Source: an uncultured bacterium (GTDB lineage Bacteria; Verrucomicrobiota; Lentisphaeria; Victivallales; UBA1829). From it: a stretch of 64,000 bases of DNA. Where the stretch lies: NCBI GenBank assembly GCA_949297765.1, contig CASFTV010000016.1, forward strand, positions 24,190 to 88,189, read 5' to 3'. Position numbers and translations under genes: made by a program. Below, piece by piece: positions 28,500-36,796 of this stretch. The notes under the pieces are model-generated. The model was not told the DNA's origin, did no database searches, and was given only the letters and a program-made list of their open reading frames with translations. Position 1 is the first letter of the stretch. Each line of letters opens with the position of its first letter.

Positions 28500-28982
28500 A
28501 TGAGATGTCCCAGATGTGCATGCCAGGATGACAAAGTCATAGATTCTCGAGCCATCAAGGAGGGTGCCGGAGTCCGGAGACGCCGGGAATGCCTGAAATG
28601 CGGATATCGGTTCACAACCTGCGAAGAGATTGTTCCGAATGAACTCAAGGTGGTGAAACGCGACGGATCGCGGGAAAACTTCGACCGGAACAAACTGCGC
28701 GCCGGAATTGAAAAAGCCTGCTGGAAACGGGAAATCACCGAGGAACAGGTGGATTTGCTGGTCAACCGCCTGATTGCGTCGATTGAGAACGATTACGACC
28801 GGGAGGTGACAACCGTCGAAATCGGCGCCCGCGCGATTGAGGCGCTCCGCGAACTGGACGAGGTCGCCTGCATCAGCTTCGCTTCCGTCTACAAGGACTT
28901 CAAGAATCTGGATGAGTTCCTGAAGGAAATCCGGACGATGAACCGGGATAAGAAAAAGAATCCCGCCGCAGGCGCAAAATAA
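28500..28982 (+). CDS. nrdR: Ribonucleotide reductase repressor NrdR
   Basis: Represses ribonucleotide reductase genes when dATP/ATP are bound. The 160-residue protein has the N-terminal zinc ribbon (C3-P-R-C6 ... C31-L-K-C34) and the ATP-cone (LKVVKRDGSRENFDRNKLRAG onward), the standard layout and length. The ClC gene starts at its last base, so translation is coupled; two genes later lies an unusual ATP-cone protein. No nrd gene is in the window. Confidence 0.97.
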   Translation: MRCPRCACQDDKVIDSRAIKEGAGVRRRRECLKCGYRFTTCEEIVPNELKVVKRDGSRENFDRNKLRAGIEKACWKREITEEQVDLLVNRLIASIENDYDREVTTVEIGARAIEALRELDEVACISFASVYKDFKNLDEFLKEIRTMNRDKKKNPAAGAK

Positions 28983-30784
28983 TGAAATTCCGACACCGCC
29001 TGCTGCTGAAATACGCCGATCTGAGCGTTTCCCGTTTCACGGAGGTCCTGCGCCAGTGGATGGGGCATCAGGGGTATATTCTGCTGCTGAGCATCTTCGT
29101 CGGACTTCTTTCCGGACTCGCGGCGGTGACACTGAAAAACATCACCGATTATTTCCATGAACTTGCCCGGCATGCGGAAGGCCCGTGGGTGATGTGGCTG
29201 GCGCCCGCGATGCCGGTGGTCGGGATCATCCTGTGCGTGATTTTTGTGAAACTGTTCGTGAAGGGCCGCTACGACAAGAGTCTTGCGAATGTGATCGTTT
29301 CGACAACCAACGGGACCAGCGACATTCCGAAACAGCATACCTATTCCCATCTCATCACCAGCGGAATCTGCGTGGGTCTCGGCGGAGCCGCCGGACTCGA
29401 AGCGCCGATCGCCCTGACCGGCTCCGCGATCGGTTCCAACGTGGCGAAATTCCTGCACACCGGACTGGAAACCCGGACTCTGTTGCTGGCGTGCGGAGGA
29501 GGGGCGGGAATTTCCGCCATCTTCAACAGTCCGGTGGCGGGGGCTCTGTTCGCCTGCGAGATTCTGCTGCCGGCGTTTTCGGTTCCGGCGCTTGTTCCGC
29601 TGCTGATGGCGTCGGCGACCGCGGCGGTGGTTTCGGAGACCCTTTGCGACAATCAGCCGTTTGTTCAGCTGAGCAGCGGATGGAGTACCGTGAATCTGCC
29701 GTTTTATGTAGTTCTCGGCGTATGTGCGGGATTTGTTTCCGCCTATACGATCCGGATGTCGGTGCATCTGAACCGGAAGTGGGAGCTGTTTCAGAATCCG
29801 TGGCTGAAGGCTCTGACCGGCGGTGCGATTCTGTATCTGATGTTCCTGACGCTTCCCGCGCTCAAGGGAGAGGGATACAATTTCATTTCGGCCATCGTTG
29901 ATGGGAAGGACGGCGCAATCATGAAGGATTGTCCGTTCGGAGAGCTGATCGGGACGGGATGGCTGTTTCTCGGGATCTGTCTTCTCCTGGTTCTTCTGAA
30001 GGTGTTTGCGACGTCCGCCACGCTGGATTCCGGAGGAGACGGCGGAATTTTTGCACCGTCGATGTTCATCGGCGCGTTCACGGGCTTCTGCGTGGCGCGG
30101 TTTGTGAACATGGTGGCGGCGGAAAATTATCATTTGAGCGAGGTGAATTTTATCGCGGTCGGCATGGGAGGTGTCATCGCGGGTGTGATGCACGCGCCCA
30201 TGACGGGCATGTTCCTGATCGCGGAGATCACCGGGGGATACCGGTTGTTCATTCCGCTGATGATTGTGGCGTCGCTCTCCTGCTTCATCTGCAAGAAGAT
30301 CACAAAGTACAATGTCTACAAGACCCAGATCCAGGAACACGGGGGATCGCCCGAGCCGAATCAGACGACGCTGATGCTGGAAAAAGTCACGATCGGAGAA
30401 CTGGTGGAGAACGATTTTATTCCGGTTTCCGTGTCGGACAATCTGCGGGTGCTGCTGAAGAACGTCATGAGTTCGCCGCGCAACGTGTTTCCGGTGCTGG
30501 ATGACAAAGGAGGGATCGTCGGCATTGTCACGCTGGACGATGTCCGTCCCTTCCTGCTTGATTCGAATCTGTATGACGTGGCGCTGGTCTACGATGTGAT
30601 GTCGGATGCGCCGCCGGTGCTTTCGGTGAACGACACGCTCGGCGCGGCGACCCGTCTGTTCGAAAGTCTGCATACCTGGCTGCTGCCCGTCACGGACAAT
30701 GGGAAGTACATCGGATTCGTTTCCAAAGCCGGAGTCTTCGACAAATACCGCGAGATCCTGAGAAACAAGAAAGAACTTTTCTAA
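28982..30784 (+). CDS. ClC-type chloride channel/antiporter with CBS domains
   Basis: This 600-residue protein has a ClC membrane core followed by two CBS-domain repeats (about 460-590, e.g. GELVENDFIPVSVSDNLRVLLK and SDAPPVLSVNDTLGAATRLFES). The gating region reads GGAAGLEAPIALTG, keeping the key glutamate of the usual GREGP motif, and GDGGIFAPSMFIGA matches the second signature. The first GSGIP motif is altered. It moves chloride, possibly with protons; the CBS pair usually binds adenine nucleotides. It overlaps nrdR by one base. Confidence 0.94.
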   Translation: MKFRHRLLLKYADLSVSRFTEVLRQWMGHQGYILLLSIFVGLLSGLAAVTLKNITDYFHELARHAEGPWVMWLAPAMPVVGIILCVIFVKLFVKGRYDKSLANVIVSTTNGTSDIPKQHTYSHLITSGICVGLGGAAGLEAPIALTGSAIGSNVAKFLHTGLETRTLLLACGGGAGISAIFNSPVAGALFACEILLPAFSVPALVPLLMASATAAVVSETLCDNQPFVQLSSGWSTVNLPFYVVLGVCAGFVSAYTIRMSVHLNRKWELFQNPWLKALTGGAILYLMFLTLPALKGEGYNFISAIVDGKDGAIMKDCPFGELIGTGWLFLGICLLLVLLKVFATSATLDSGGDGGIFAPSMFIGAFTGFCVARFVNMVAAENYHLSEVNFIAVGMGGVIAGVMHAPMTGMFLIAEITGGYRLFIPLMIVASLSCFICKKITKYNVYKTQIQEHGGSPEPNQTTLMLEKVTIGELVENDFIPVSVSDNLRVLLKNVMSSPRNVFPVLDDKGGIVGIVTLDDVRPFLLDSNLYDVALVYDVMSDAPPVLSVNDTLGAATRLFESLHTWLLPVTDNGKYIGFVSKAGVFDKYREILRNKKELF

Positions 30785-30798
30785 AGGATTTTTGAAAC

Positions 30799-31764
30799 AT
30801 GATTCAGCTGAGCAATACATCCATCATGATTTTCCGGGCGGACGGCACAACGGTTCCGTTCGATGTGGAGGAGATCCAGACCCGGATCATCCGGGCCTGC
30901 ATCGCCGCCGGAGAAACGGAGTCGTGGATCGCGGGCGATCTTTCCCTCTCCGTTGAATTTGCTCTGCTCTCGACCCGGAGCCGCACCATCAAAGAGAGCG
31001 ATCTGGACAGCATGATCGTGCGGGCGCTGGAGGATTCCGGTTATCCGCATGTGGCCGCCGACTTCAAGCGCAGTGCCTCGACCGGCGCGCTTTCCGATAT
31101 CCCGGTCAACGAGAAAACCGTCCGCGCCGCTCTTGCTCCTGTTCTCTCCCTTCCCGAGGAGAAACTGGAGCAGATCGCCTCCAAAGTCATGCAGGCTCTG
31201 CTGGGAATCGGATTTGAGGCCTGTTCTCCCCGGCTGATGGTTGAACTGGCCCGCCATTACCGTGACACGGATCCGGAATCGACACCGGTCCTGCATCTCC
31301 GTCCGCGTCCGCTGAAGCCCGGGGACGATGTCATGCTGCTGCGGCCCTCCGATTTTCATACGCTCGCTTCGGTGAACCTGAAGGATCTTCTGACAGGAGA
31401 AAGCCTCCGCGTACACGGCGTCAGCCGCCTGTTCGCCGCTCTGAAGATCGACATTTCCCTGACCCGCTTCGCCGATGCGATGGAACTTTCCAAACCGGTT
31501 TCGGAGCTTGCGCTGCAGTCCACCTGGGGACGGCTCGTGCTGGCGGTGGACGAGATCTGCGAGAAGGCGGAACGCTTCTGCCGCGGGGAAAAAGATCCTC
31601 CCGCTCTGCCCCTTCCGCTCTGTCTCACCTTCCGCGATGCGGAAAAATTCGCAGTCGCCTATATGGATTGTCCGAAAGCCGTCACGGAAGGCTGCATTCA
31701 CGGCTTCGTGACCGATTTCACCGCCTGCCTGAAACAGAAGCCGTTCAAAATCAACGTCGATTGA
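30799..31764 (+). CDS. Orphan ATP-cone domain protein
   Basis: The 321-residue protein's first 90 residues read like an ATP-cone, the nucleotide-sensing module of ribonucleotide reductases and NrdR (IMIFRADGTTVPFDVEEIQTRIIRACIAAG, then ESDLDSMIVRALEDSGY). A second, weaker cone-like repeat may follow near 105-155. The remainder has no recognised domain and no reductase active-site cysteines. It starts 15 bases after the ClC gene, in the nrdR operon. A regulatory link to dNTP supply is inference. Confidence 0.75.
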   Translation: MIQLSNTSIMIFRADGTTVPFDVEEIQTRIIRACIAAGETESWIAGDLSLSVEFALLSTRSRTIKESDLDSMIVRALEDSGYPHVAADFKRSASTGALSDIPVNEKTVRAALAPVLSLPEEKLEQIASKVMQALLGIGFEACSPRLMVELARHYRDTDPESTPVLHLRPRPLKPGDDVMLLRPSDFHTLASVNLKDLLTGESLRVHGVSRLFAALKIDISLTRFADAMELSKPVSELALQSTWGRLVLAVDEICEKAERFCRGEKDPPALPLPLCLTFRDAEKFAVAYMDCPKAVTEGCIHGFVTDFTACLKQKPFKINVD

Positions 31765-31790
31765 AGAAGAACGCCGCGCGGGAGAAAGAC

Positions 31791-31875
31791 TGGTGCCCGG
31801 AGCGGGACTCGAACCCGCACATCCATAGGATAACAGATTTTAAGTCTGTTGCGTCTGCCATTTCGCCATCCGGGC
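31791..31875 (-). tRNA. tRNA-Leu (anticodon TAA)
   Basis: Minus strand: acceptor stem GCCCGGA / TCCGGGC, anticodon loop CTTAAAA giving TAA, a long variable arm typical of class II tRNAs, T-loop TTCGAGT and encoded CCA. Confidence 0.96.
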
Positions 31876-31950
31876 GGCCGTCTGTTGAGGGCCTTCTACT
31901 ATATCCCCGAAATCCGATCTTTCAAGAATTCCGGAGAAAATTTCCGGGTC

Positions 31951-33669
31951 TCAATGATCTCCGGAAGGACGTGCATCCACAATCTGGAGCTGTCTGCGCC
32001 GTTCCCCGTAGTACTCGTTGATCTGGGGAATCGCCACCACGTCCCATGTCGTATGCGGTTCCAGGAGCATGTTGAATGCGATGAAATCCGTCGAATCGCC
32101 GTTGCGGTCCCGGAGGATTCCCTTCGTGTGTCCCGCCTTGATCGGAAAGGTCCGCGCGATTTCCACGCTGTTCAGCCGGAAACAGGGCTGCGGATTTCCG
32201 TGTCCGAAAGGTCCGAGACGGTCATAGTAGGAGAAAAATTCATCGCCGAGATCCGCCAGAGTCGCGGTTCCGTCGTAGGAGACACTGTCGATCAGGTCCT
32301 CCGGCGTGATCTCCGAGCGGACCGTCTCTTCAAAGATCCGGCGGAATTCCGGAATGTTCTCCTTGCGCAGCCCGAGTCCGACCGCCATCGGATGTCCCCC
32401 GTACCGGGTCAGCAGATGCGAACACTTCGAAAGCACCTTGATCAGATTCAGTCCGCCGATGCTCCGTCCGGATCCGTGCGCCTCGTCTCCCTGAATGGTC
32501 AGAACGATCGCCGGACGGTTGTAATCTCTCGCAAAGCGCGACGCCACAATTCCGATCACTCCCTGGTGCCAGTTGTCCCCCGCCGCAATGATCGAAAAAC
32601 TGCTCGAGAAATCCGGCGCGGATTCCACATAGTGCTTGGCTTCGTTGAAAATCTCCTGTTCCTTTGTCTGGCGCTTCTGGTTGAACAGCTCCAGCATGTC
32701 CGCATAGTGGTAGGCGTCGACAATCTTCGACGCGGTCAGCAGCTGGAGCGCTGAAATCGCATTTCCGAGCCGCCCCGCGGCATTGATCCGCGGCGCCATC
32801 TTGAACGTGATGTCCGACGGTTTGATCGACGATCCCGAAATCCGCGCCACTTCGATCAGCGCCCGCACCCCCGGACGGAGCTGCCGTTTCAGCATCTCCA
32901 TTCCGTGCTTGACCAGAATCCGGTTTTCGGAGAGCAGCGGCACAATATCCGCAACGGTTCCGAGCGCCACATAATCCAGCACCTCTTTGAGTTCCGTCAT
33001 ATAGCCGCCCAGATTGTGTTCGCGCCCGTACTTCAGAAACGCGTGTCCCAGTTTGAACGCGACTCCCACTCCGGAAAGATTGTGCATATCCGCCAGTTCC
33101 GCGTGGATTTTCGGATTGATGTTCGCCAGTGCCTGCGGAAGCGCCTCCCCCGGTTCGTGATGATCCGTGATGATGACATCAATTCCGCGCCGGGCCGCAT
33201 CCTCCACGGCTTCACAGCTGTTGATTCCGCAGTCCACGGTGACCAGAACTCCGCAGTCGCCGCCCGCGGCTTCCAGCGCTTTTGCCAGAGAGTCCGGAGT
33301 GAATCCGTATCCGTCGTCGAAGCGGTGCGGAAGAAAATTCGTCACAATTGCGCCGTTGCGTTCCAGAATCCACGAGAGCAGCGCCGTGGCGGTAATACCA
33401 TCGGTGTCATAATCTCCGTGAATGAGGATGTGTTCCCGGTCGACAATCGCCTGCCAGAGGCGTTTAACGGCTGTTTCCATGCCGGGGAAACGGAACGGAT
33501 CGCTCAAATCGGAAAAGGACGCATTGAAATACATATCCACATGTCGGACATCAATGCCCCGCGCCGCAAGATACATCGCAATCGCTCTCGGCAGCGCTTT
33601 TTCCCGGATCAGTTCCCCCGTGACTGTTTCTTTGCCATCAGACGCACAAGTCCATAATTTTGTACCCAT
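31951..33669 (-). CDS. recJ: Single-stranded-DNA exonuclease RecJ
   Basis: Degrades single-stranded DNA 5' to 3' in recombination and repair. The 572-residue protein has the DHH-family motifs: HGDYDTDGITATALL, VTVDCGINSCEAV, ITDHHEPG, then GTVADIVPL and the DHHA1-type GSGRSIGGLNL with RYGGHPMAVGLGL. The start at 33669 has AAAGGC upstream; the further in-frame ATG (33702) would add a Lys-rich stretch. It reads toward tRNA-Leu. Confidence 0.96.
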   Translation of the reverse strand: MGTKLWTCASDGKETVTGELIREKALPRAIAMYLAARGIDVRHVDMYFNASFSDLSDPFRFPGMETAVKRLWQAIVDREHILIHGDYDTDGITATALLSWILERNGAIVTNFLPHRFDDGYGFTPDSLAKALEAAGGDCGVLVTVDCGINSCEAVEDAARRGIDVIITDHHEPGEALPQALANINPKIHAELADMHNLSGVGVAFKLGHAFLKYGREHNLGGYMTELKEVLDYVALGTVADIVPLLSENRILVKHGMEMLKRQLRPGVRALIEVARISGSSIKPSDITFKMAPRINAAGRLGNAISALQLLTASKIVDAYHYADMLELFNQKRQTKEQEIFNEAKHYVESAPDFSSSFSIIAAGDNWHQGVIGIVASRFARDYNRPAIVLTIQGDEAHGSGRSIGGLNLIKVLSKCSHLLTRYGGHPMAVGLGLRKENIPEFRRIFEETVRSEITPEDLIDSVSYDGTATLADLGDEFFSYYDRLGPFGHGNPQPCFRLNSVEIARTFPIKAGHTKGILRDRNGDSTDFIAFNMLLEPHTTWDVVAIPQINEYYGERRRQLQIVDARPSGDH

Positions 33670-33707
33670 TTTGCCTTTCTTGCTTTTTTCTTTCTGCAGC
33701 ACTCTGC

Positions 33708-33736
33708 AATATACAATGAAAACCGGAAAACATCAA
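33708..33736 (-). promoter_or_regulatory. Promoter of recJ
   Basis: TTGATG (33731-33736), a 17-base spacer and TATATT (33708-33713). Confidence 0.5.
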
Positions 33737-33947
33737 ATCTATTCTTGAAATTTACGGAAAATCTTTTGTTTTTTTCATCGTTTCCCGCTGTTTTTCTCCC
33801 TTTTGAAAGAAAATATTTCATAAAAATAAAATAATAAAAAATATTTATAATTAATACAATAAAATTATTTTGGCGTCGTTTTATGATTGAATCGCCAAGG
33901 AAGAGAGAGCAATTCAAATCAGATTCAGAAAAGAAAGGAACTGGAAT
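33737..33947. other. AT-rich intergenic island
   Basis: About 210 bases, mostly A and T between 33770 and 33890, unlike the rest of the window. It ends with a possible 6-bp stem TTGGCG / CGCCAA near 33870-33900. It probably holds the promoter of the small secreted His/Pro protein; no gene is seen. Confidence 0.4.
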
Positions 33948-34229
33948 ATGAATACCAGAAAATTTTTCACAGTTGCCGCCGCAGCCGCCGCGCTGTTCGT
34001 GTCCGGAAGCGTTTTCGCCGGAGGACATCACCACGGGGAGGATCACAACAATGGGATCCGGCTGGCCGCCGATATTGTCCATCTTGTCAAGAGCGTGGTG
34101 ACGCCGACCGTGGTTGTCCAGCAGCCGCCCCCGCCGGTGGTTGTGGTGCCCGCTCCGGTTCAGGAGATCCGTTTCTGCAATCCTCCGCCGCGCCCCTGTC
34201 CGCCTCGCCATTTCCGCGGAAGATGGTGA
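33948..34229 (+). CDS. Small secreted His/Pro-rich protein (paralogue A)
   Basis: The 93-residue protein has a clear signal peptide (cut near VFAG, residue 25). A histidine-rich start of the mature chain follows (GGHHHGEDH), then an amphipathic helix (GIRLAADIVHLVKSVV) and a proline-rich tail ending PPRPCPPRHFRGRW. The layout matches the first half of the next gene, so the two are paralogues. The His cluster could bind metal; this is inference. Confidence 0.75.
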   Translation: MNTRKFFTVAAAAAALFVSGSVFAGGHHHGEDHNNGIRLAADIVHLVKSVVTPTVVVQQPPPPVVVVPAPVQEIRFCNPPPRPCPPRHFRGRW

Positions 34230-34259
34230 TCCGAGAGGAAGCGGTTGCTGAAAAGTAAT

Positions 34260-34288
34260 TTGCAATTTACCCGAAATCATGATAAACT
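34260..34288 (+). promoter_or_regulatory. Promoter of the larger His/Pro-rich protein
   Basis: TTGCAA (34260-34265), a 17-base spacer and TAAACT (34283-34288). Confidence 0.5.
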
Positions 34289-34314
34289 ATCCCGGAGGAG
34301 TTTTTCTCCGGGAT
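34289..34314 (+). other. Hairpin at the predicted transcript start
   Basis: A perfect 9-bp stem ATCCCGGAG / CTCCGGGAT with an 8-base loop directly follows the -10 box. The transcript would begin with this structure, a form that often stabilises mRNA. Confidence 0.5.
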
Positions 34315-34333
34315 TTACTGAAAGGAGTCGATC

Positions 34334-35068
34334 ATGAAAGCCAGAGTTCTTCTTCCGGTCTGCGCCGTTCTGACGGTGTTCTGCTGTTCCGTCTCCGCGG
34401 GGCCGCATCATCCGCACCGCAGCGACGGACTGCTTCTGGCCGCTCAGATTACCGGTCTTGTAAGAAGTGTGCTGTTTCCGCCGCTGGTGGTTCTCCCTCC
34501 GGTTGCCGCAGTGGTCTATACGCAGCCGCAGGCATCAACTGTGATCGTCCAGCCGGACGAGAACGGAATATACGGTTCAACGATCGTGGATCATCCGGTG
34601 ATCCAGACCACGGTTCCGACCGTGATCTATCAGGAACGGTCCCCCGTGTTCTATTATGATTCCTCCTGTCTGCTTCTTCCGCCGGTGTTTTTCCGTCCGC
34701 CTCCGCCGCCTCCTCCGAGACCGCGTCCTCCGAGGCCGCGTCCTCCGGTCATCATCGAACGTCCGCGTCCGCCGCGTCCACAGCCTCCGCCGAAGCCGCG
34801 CCCGAAACCGAACCGTCCGCGTCCGCAGGAGCGTCCGGACCGTCCGCCGCTGAAGTATCCGGTGACGACGCCTCCGGGCCAGTATCGTCCCGATCCGAAT
34901 CCGGGCCGCTATCAGCGCCTGCCCGCTCCGGCGCAGAAGTACAAGGTGGAGGTGCCGACCTATGCGCCCGCTCCGCCGAAGGGACAGTGGCAGCCGCTTC
35001 CCTCTCCGTCGCGGAATTATCAGTCTGCGCCGCGCCCGGCCCGTCCGGACGGCGGTCCGCGCCGCTGA
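34334..35068 (+). CDS. Secreted Pro/Arg-rich protein (paralogue B)
   Basis: The 244-residue protein has a signal peptide (cut near VSAG, residue 23) and a mature start PHHPHRSDGLLLAAQITGLVRSVL that parallels the preceding small protein. A Val/Pro segment follows, then a long Pro/Arg low-complexity region (about 125-180) and a basic Pro-rich tail. It is likely exported and may be disordered or cell-wall/polyanion binding. GAAAGGAG precedes the start. Function unknown. Confidence 0.75.
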   Translation: MKARVLLPVCAVLTVFCCSVSAGPHHPHRSDGLLLAAQITGLVRSVLFPPLVVLPPVAAVVYTQPQASTVIVQPDENGIYGSTIVDHPVIQTTVPTVIYQERSPVFYYDSSCLLLPPVFFRPPPPPPPRPRPPRPRPPVIIERPRPPRPQPPPKPRPKPNRPRPQERPDRPPLKYPVTTPPGQYRPDPNPGRYQRLPAPAQKYKVEVPTYAPAPPKGQWQPLPSPSRNYQSAPRPARPDGGPRR

Positions 35069-35143
35069 CGGTTCTCCGCTCCATCGGGAAACGCATCGTT
35101 CCCGTTTCGGGAAAGGAATGTTCCGGGGAATCGCATTCCGCGC

Positions 35144-35172
35144 TTGTATTCCCCGGTCCGGCATGATACATT
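35144..35172 (+). promoter_or_regulatory. Promoter of the LCAT-like lipoprotein gene
   Basis: TTGTAT (35144-35149), a 17-base spacer and TACATT (35167-35172). The -35 box overlaps the 3' arm of a perfect 9-bp hairpin (35123-35156). Confidence 0.45.
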
Positions 35173-35257
35173 ACTGCCGCCGGGGAGGGCGCGGAACCGG
35201 ACTTTTCCACGCATCTTTTCCGAACCATGTCACAACGAACCGAAACGCGGAGGATGT

Positions 35258-36796
35258 ATGACAACAGATGAATTGAAACACAAAGCGCTTGCGTATACCC
35301 TGCCTCTGGTGCCGGCGCTCCTGCTCCTGAACGCCTGTGCGTCGACGGAGAGCGGTTCCTATCAGGATCCGAAGCCTCACGGGAAAACCGTTTACACCGA
35401 AGTGATGAAGAAGGCCTTCCAGTATGAGGGGCCTGCGCGCAATCCGGTGATCGTGATCCACGGTCTGCTCGGATCCCAGCTTGTCGATTCCCGGGACGGA
35501 TCGAATATCTGGGGTCAGTTTTCTCTGACGGAGATGCTGGCGGGCAACAAGTTTCCGCGTCTGGCGCATCCGATGAAGGAGAAGCAGCCGCTTTCCAAAC
35601 TTGTTTCCGAGGTCCGTCCGTCGGGTCTGCTCAGCAAATCCCATATCCGGGTCCTCGGGTTCTCGTTCGATTACGAGGGCTACGAGATTCTTGTGGATGC
35701 TCTTTCCAAGGGGGGATATGTGCCGGATACCGCTCCGCTTCCGGAAGGAAAACACTTCTATTCCCAGTTCGTTTTTTATTATGACTGGCGCCGCGACATT
35801 TCGGAGAACGCCGTCCGCCTGAAGGAGTTTCTCCTGGAGAAGAAGGCCTACCTTGAGGGACGGTACAAGGAGCTGTACGGAGAGAATGACTACAATGTTC
35901 ATTTTGACCTTGTCGCGCACAGTATGGGAGGCCTTCTGGCCCGGTACTTCATGCGCTATGGAGGAACGCCGCTTCCGGAGCGCGAACTGGAACTGCCCCG
36001 GCTGACCTGGGAGGGCGCAAAGTATGTGGATCGCCTTGTGATTATCGCGACGCCGAATGCGGGATATCCCGACACGCTCGTGGAGCTGACGGAAGGCCTG
36101 CGCCTCGCTCCCGCGGCGCCCGTGTATCCGAAGGCGGTGATCGGCACATTCCCCTCCTACTATCAGATGCTCCCGAACGAGGAGACCGGCAGCGTGGTGG
36201 AAGCGGGGACGGGAAAACCGGTCAACTGTTTCAGTCTGGAAACGTGGGTGAAGTATCGCTGGGGACTCGCGGATCCCGACGGGGATGAATGGTTCCGGCT
36301 CCTGCTTCCCGAAGTGAAAACACCGGCGGAGCGGCAGAAGATTGTGCGGGAACATCTGGACAAATGTCTCTCCCGGGCAAGACAGTTCAAGCGGGCGATG
36401 CAGATTTCCGCGGTCACGCCGGAAAATGTATCGGTCTATCTGTTTGCCGGCGACTCCATCCTGACGAACTCTGTTCTTTCGGTCAATCCGAAGACCGGCG
36501 CGGTGACGGTTTCAAAACGGGATGCCGGAGATGGAAAGATTCCCGTGATGAGCGCCCGTCTGGATCTGCGGACCGCCGCAGATGTTCTCCCGTTCCTGAA
36601 ATCCCCGGTTTCGTGGACCGGAATTTATCATCTTCCCGGCGGACACATGGGCATTATGAACAGCGGCGTGTTTGAGAGCAATCTGCTGTTCCTTCTTCTT
36701 TCGGAGCCGACTTCCACACAGAAGGCCAATATGAAGCTGTATGAGGAGCTCCTCCAGAAAGACGCGTCCGCGAATGCCGATGGAACGAAGCGCTGA
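35258..36796 (+). CDS. Exported LCAT-like lipase/acyltransferase lipoprotein
   Basis: The 512-residue alpha/beta-hydrolase has an N-terminal lipoprotein signal (LLLLNAC, cysteine near residue 27). It has an HGLLGSQL oxyanion region as in lecithin:cholesterol acyltransferases, a nucleophile elbow AHSMGG (Ser222), the ATPNAGYPDT stretch and a C-terminal HLPGGHMGIM that can supply the catalytic histidine. It probably acts on lipid esters at an envelope membrane. The start at 35258 follows GCGGAGG; a longer frame upstream lacks support. Its end overlaps the next gene by 17 bases, suggesting joint function. Confidence 0.85.
   Translation: MTTDELKHKALAYTLPLVPALLLLNACASTESGSYQDPKPHGKTVYTEVMKKAFQYEGPARNPVIVIHGLLGSQLVDSRDGSNIWGQFSLTEMLAGNKFPRLAHPMKEKQPLSKLVSEVRPSGLLSKSHIRVLGFSFDYEGYEILVDALSKGGYVPDTAPLPEGKHFYSQFVFYYDWRRDISENAVRLKEFLLEKKAYLEGRYKELYGENDYNVHFDLVAHSMGGLLARYFMRYGGTPLPERELELPRLTWEGAKYVDRLVIIATPNAGYPDTLVELTEGLRLAPAAPVYPKAVIGTFPSYYQMLPNEETGSVVEAGTGKPVNCFSLETWVKYRWGLADPDGDEWFRLLLPEVKTPAERQKIVREHLDKCLSRARQFKRAMQISAVTPENVSVYLFAGDSILTNSVLSVNPKTGAVTVSKRDAGDGKIPVMSARLDLRTAADVLPFLKSPVSWTGIYHLPGGHMGIMNSGVFESNLLFLLLSEPTSTQKANMKLYEELLQKDASANADGTKR

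Noticed and set aside
35123..35156. Perfect 9-bp hairpin as terminator of the Pro-rich gene
   Set aside because: No U-run follows on the plus strand and its 3' arm overlaps a predicted -35 box, so a terminator role is doubtful.
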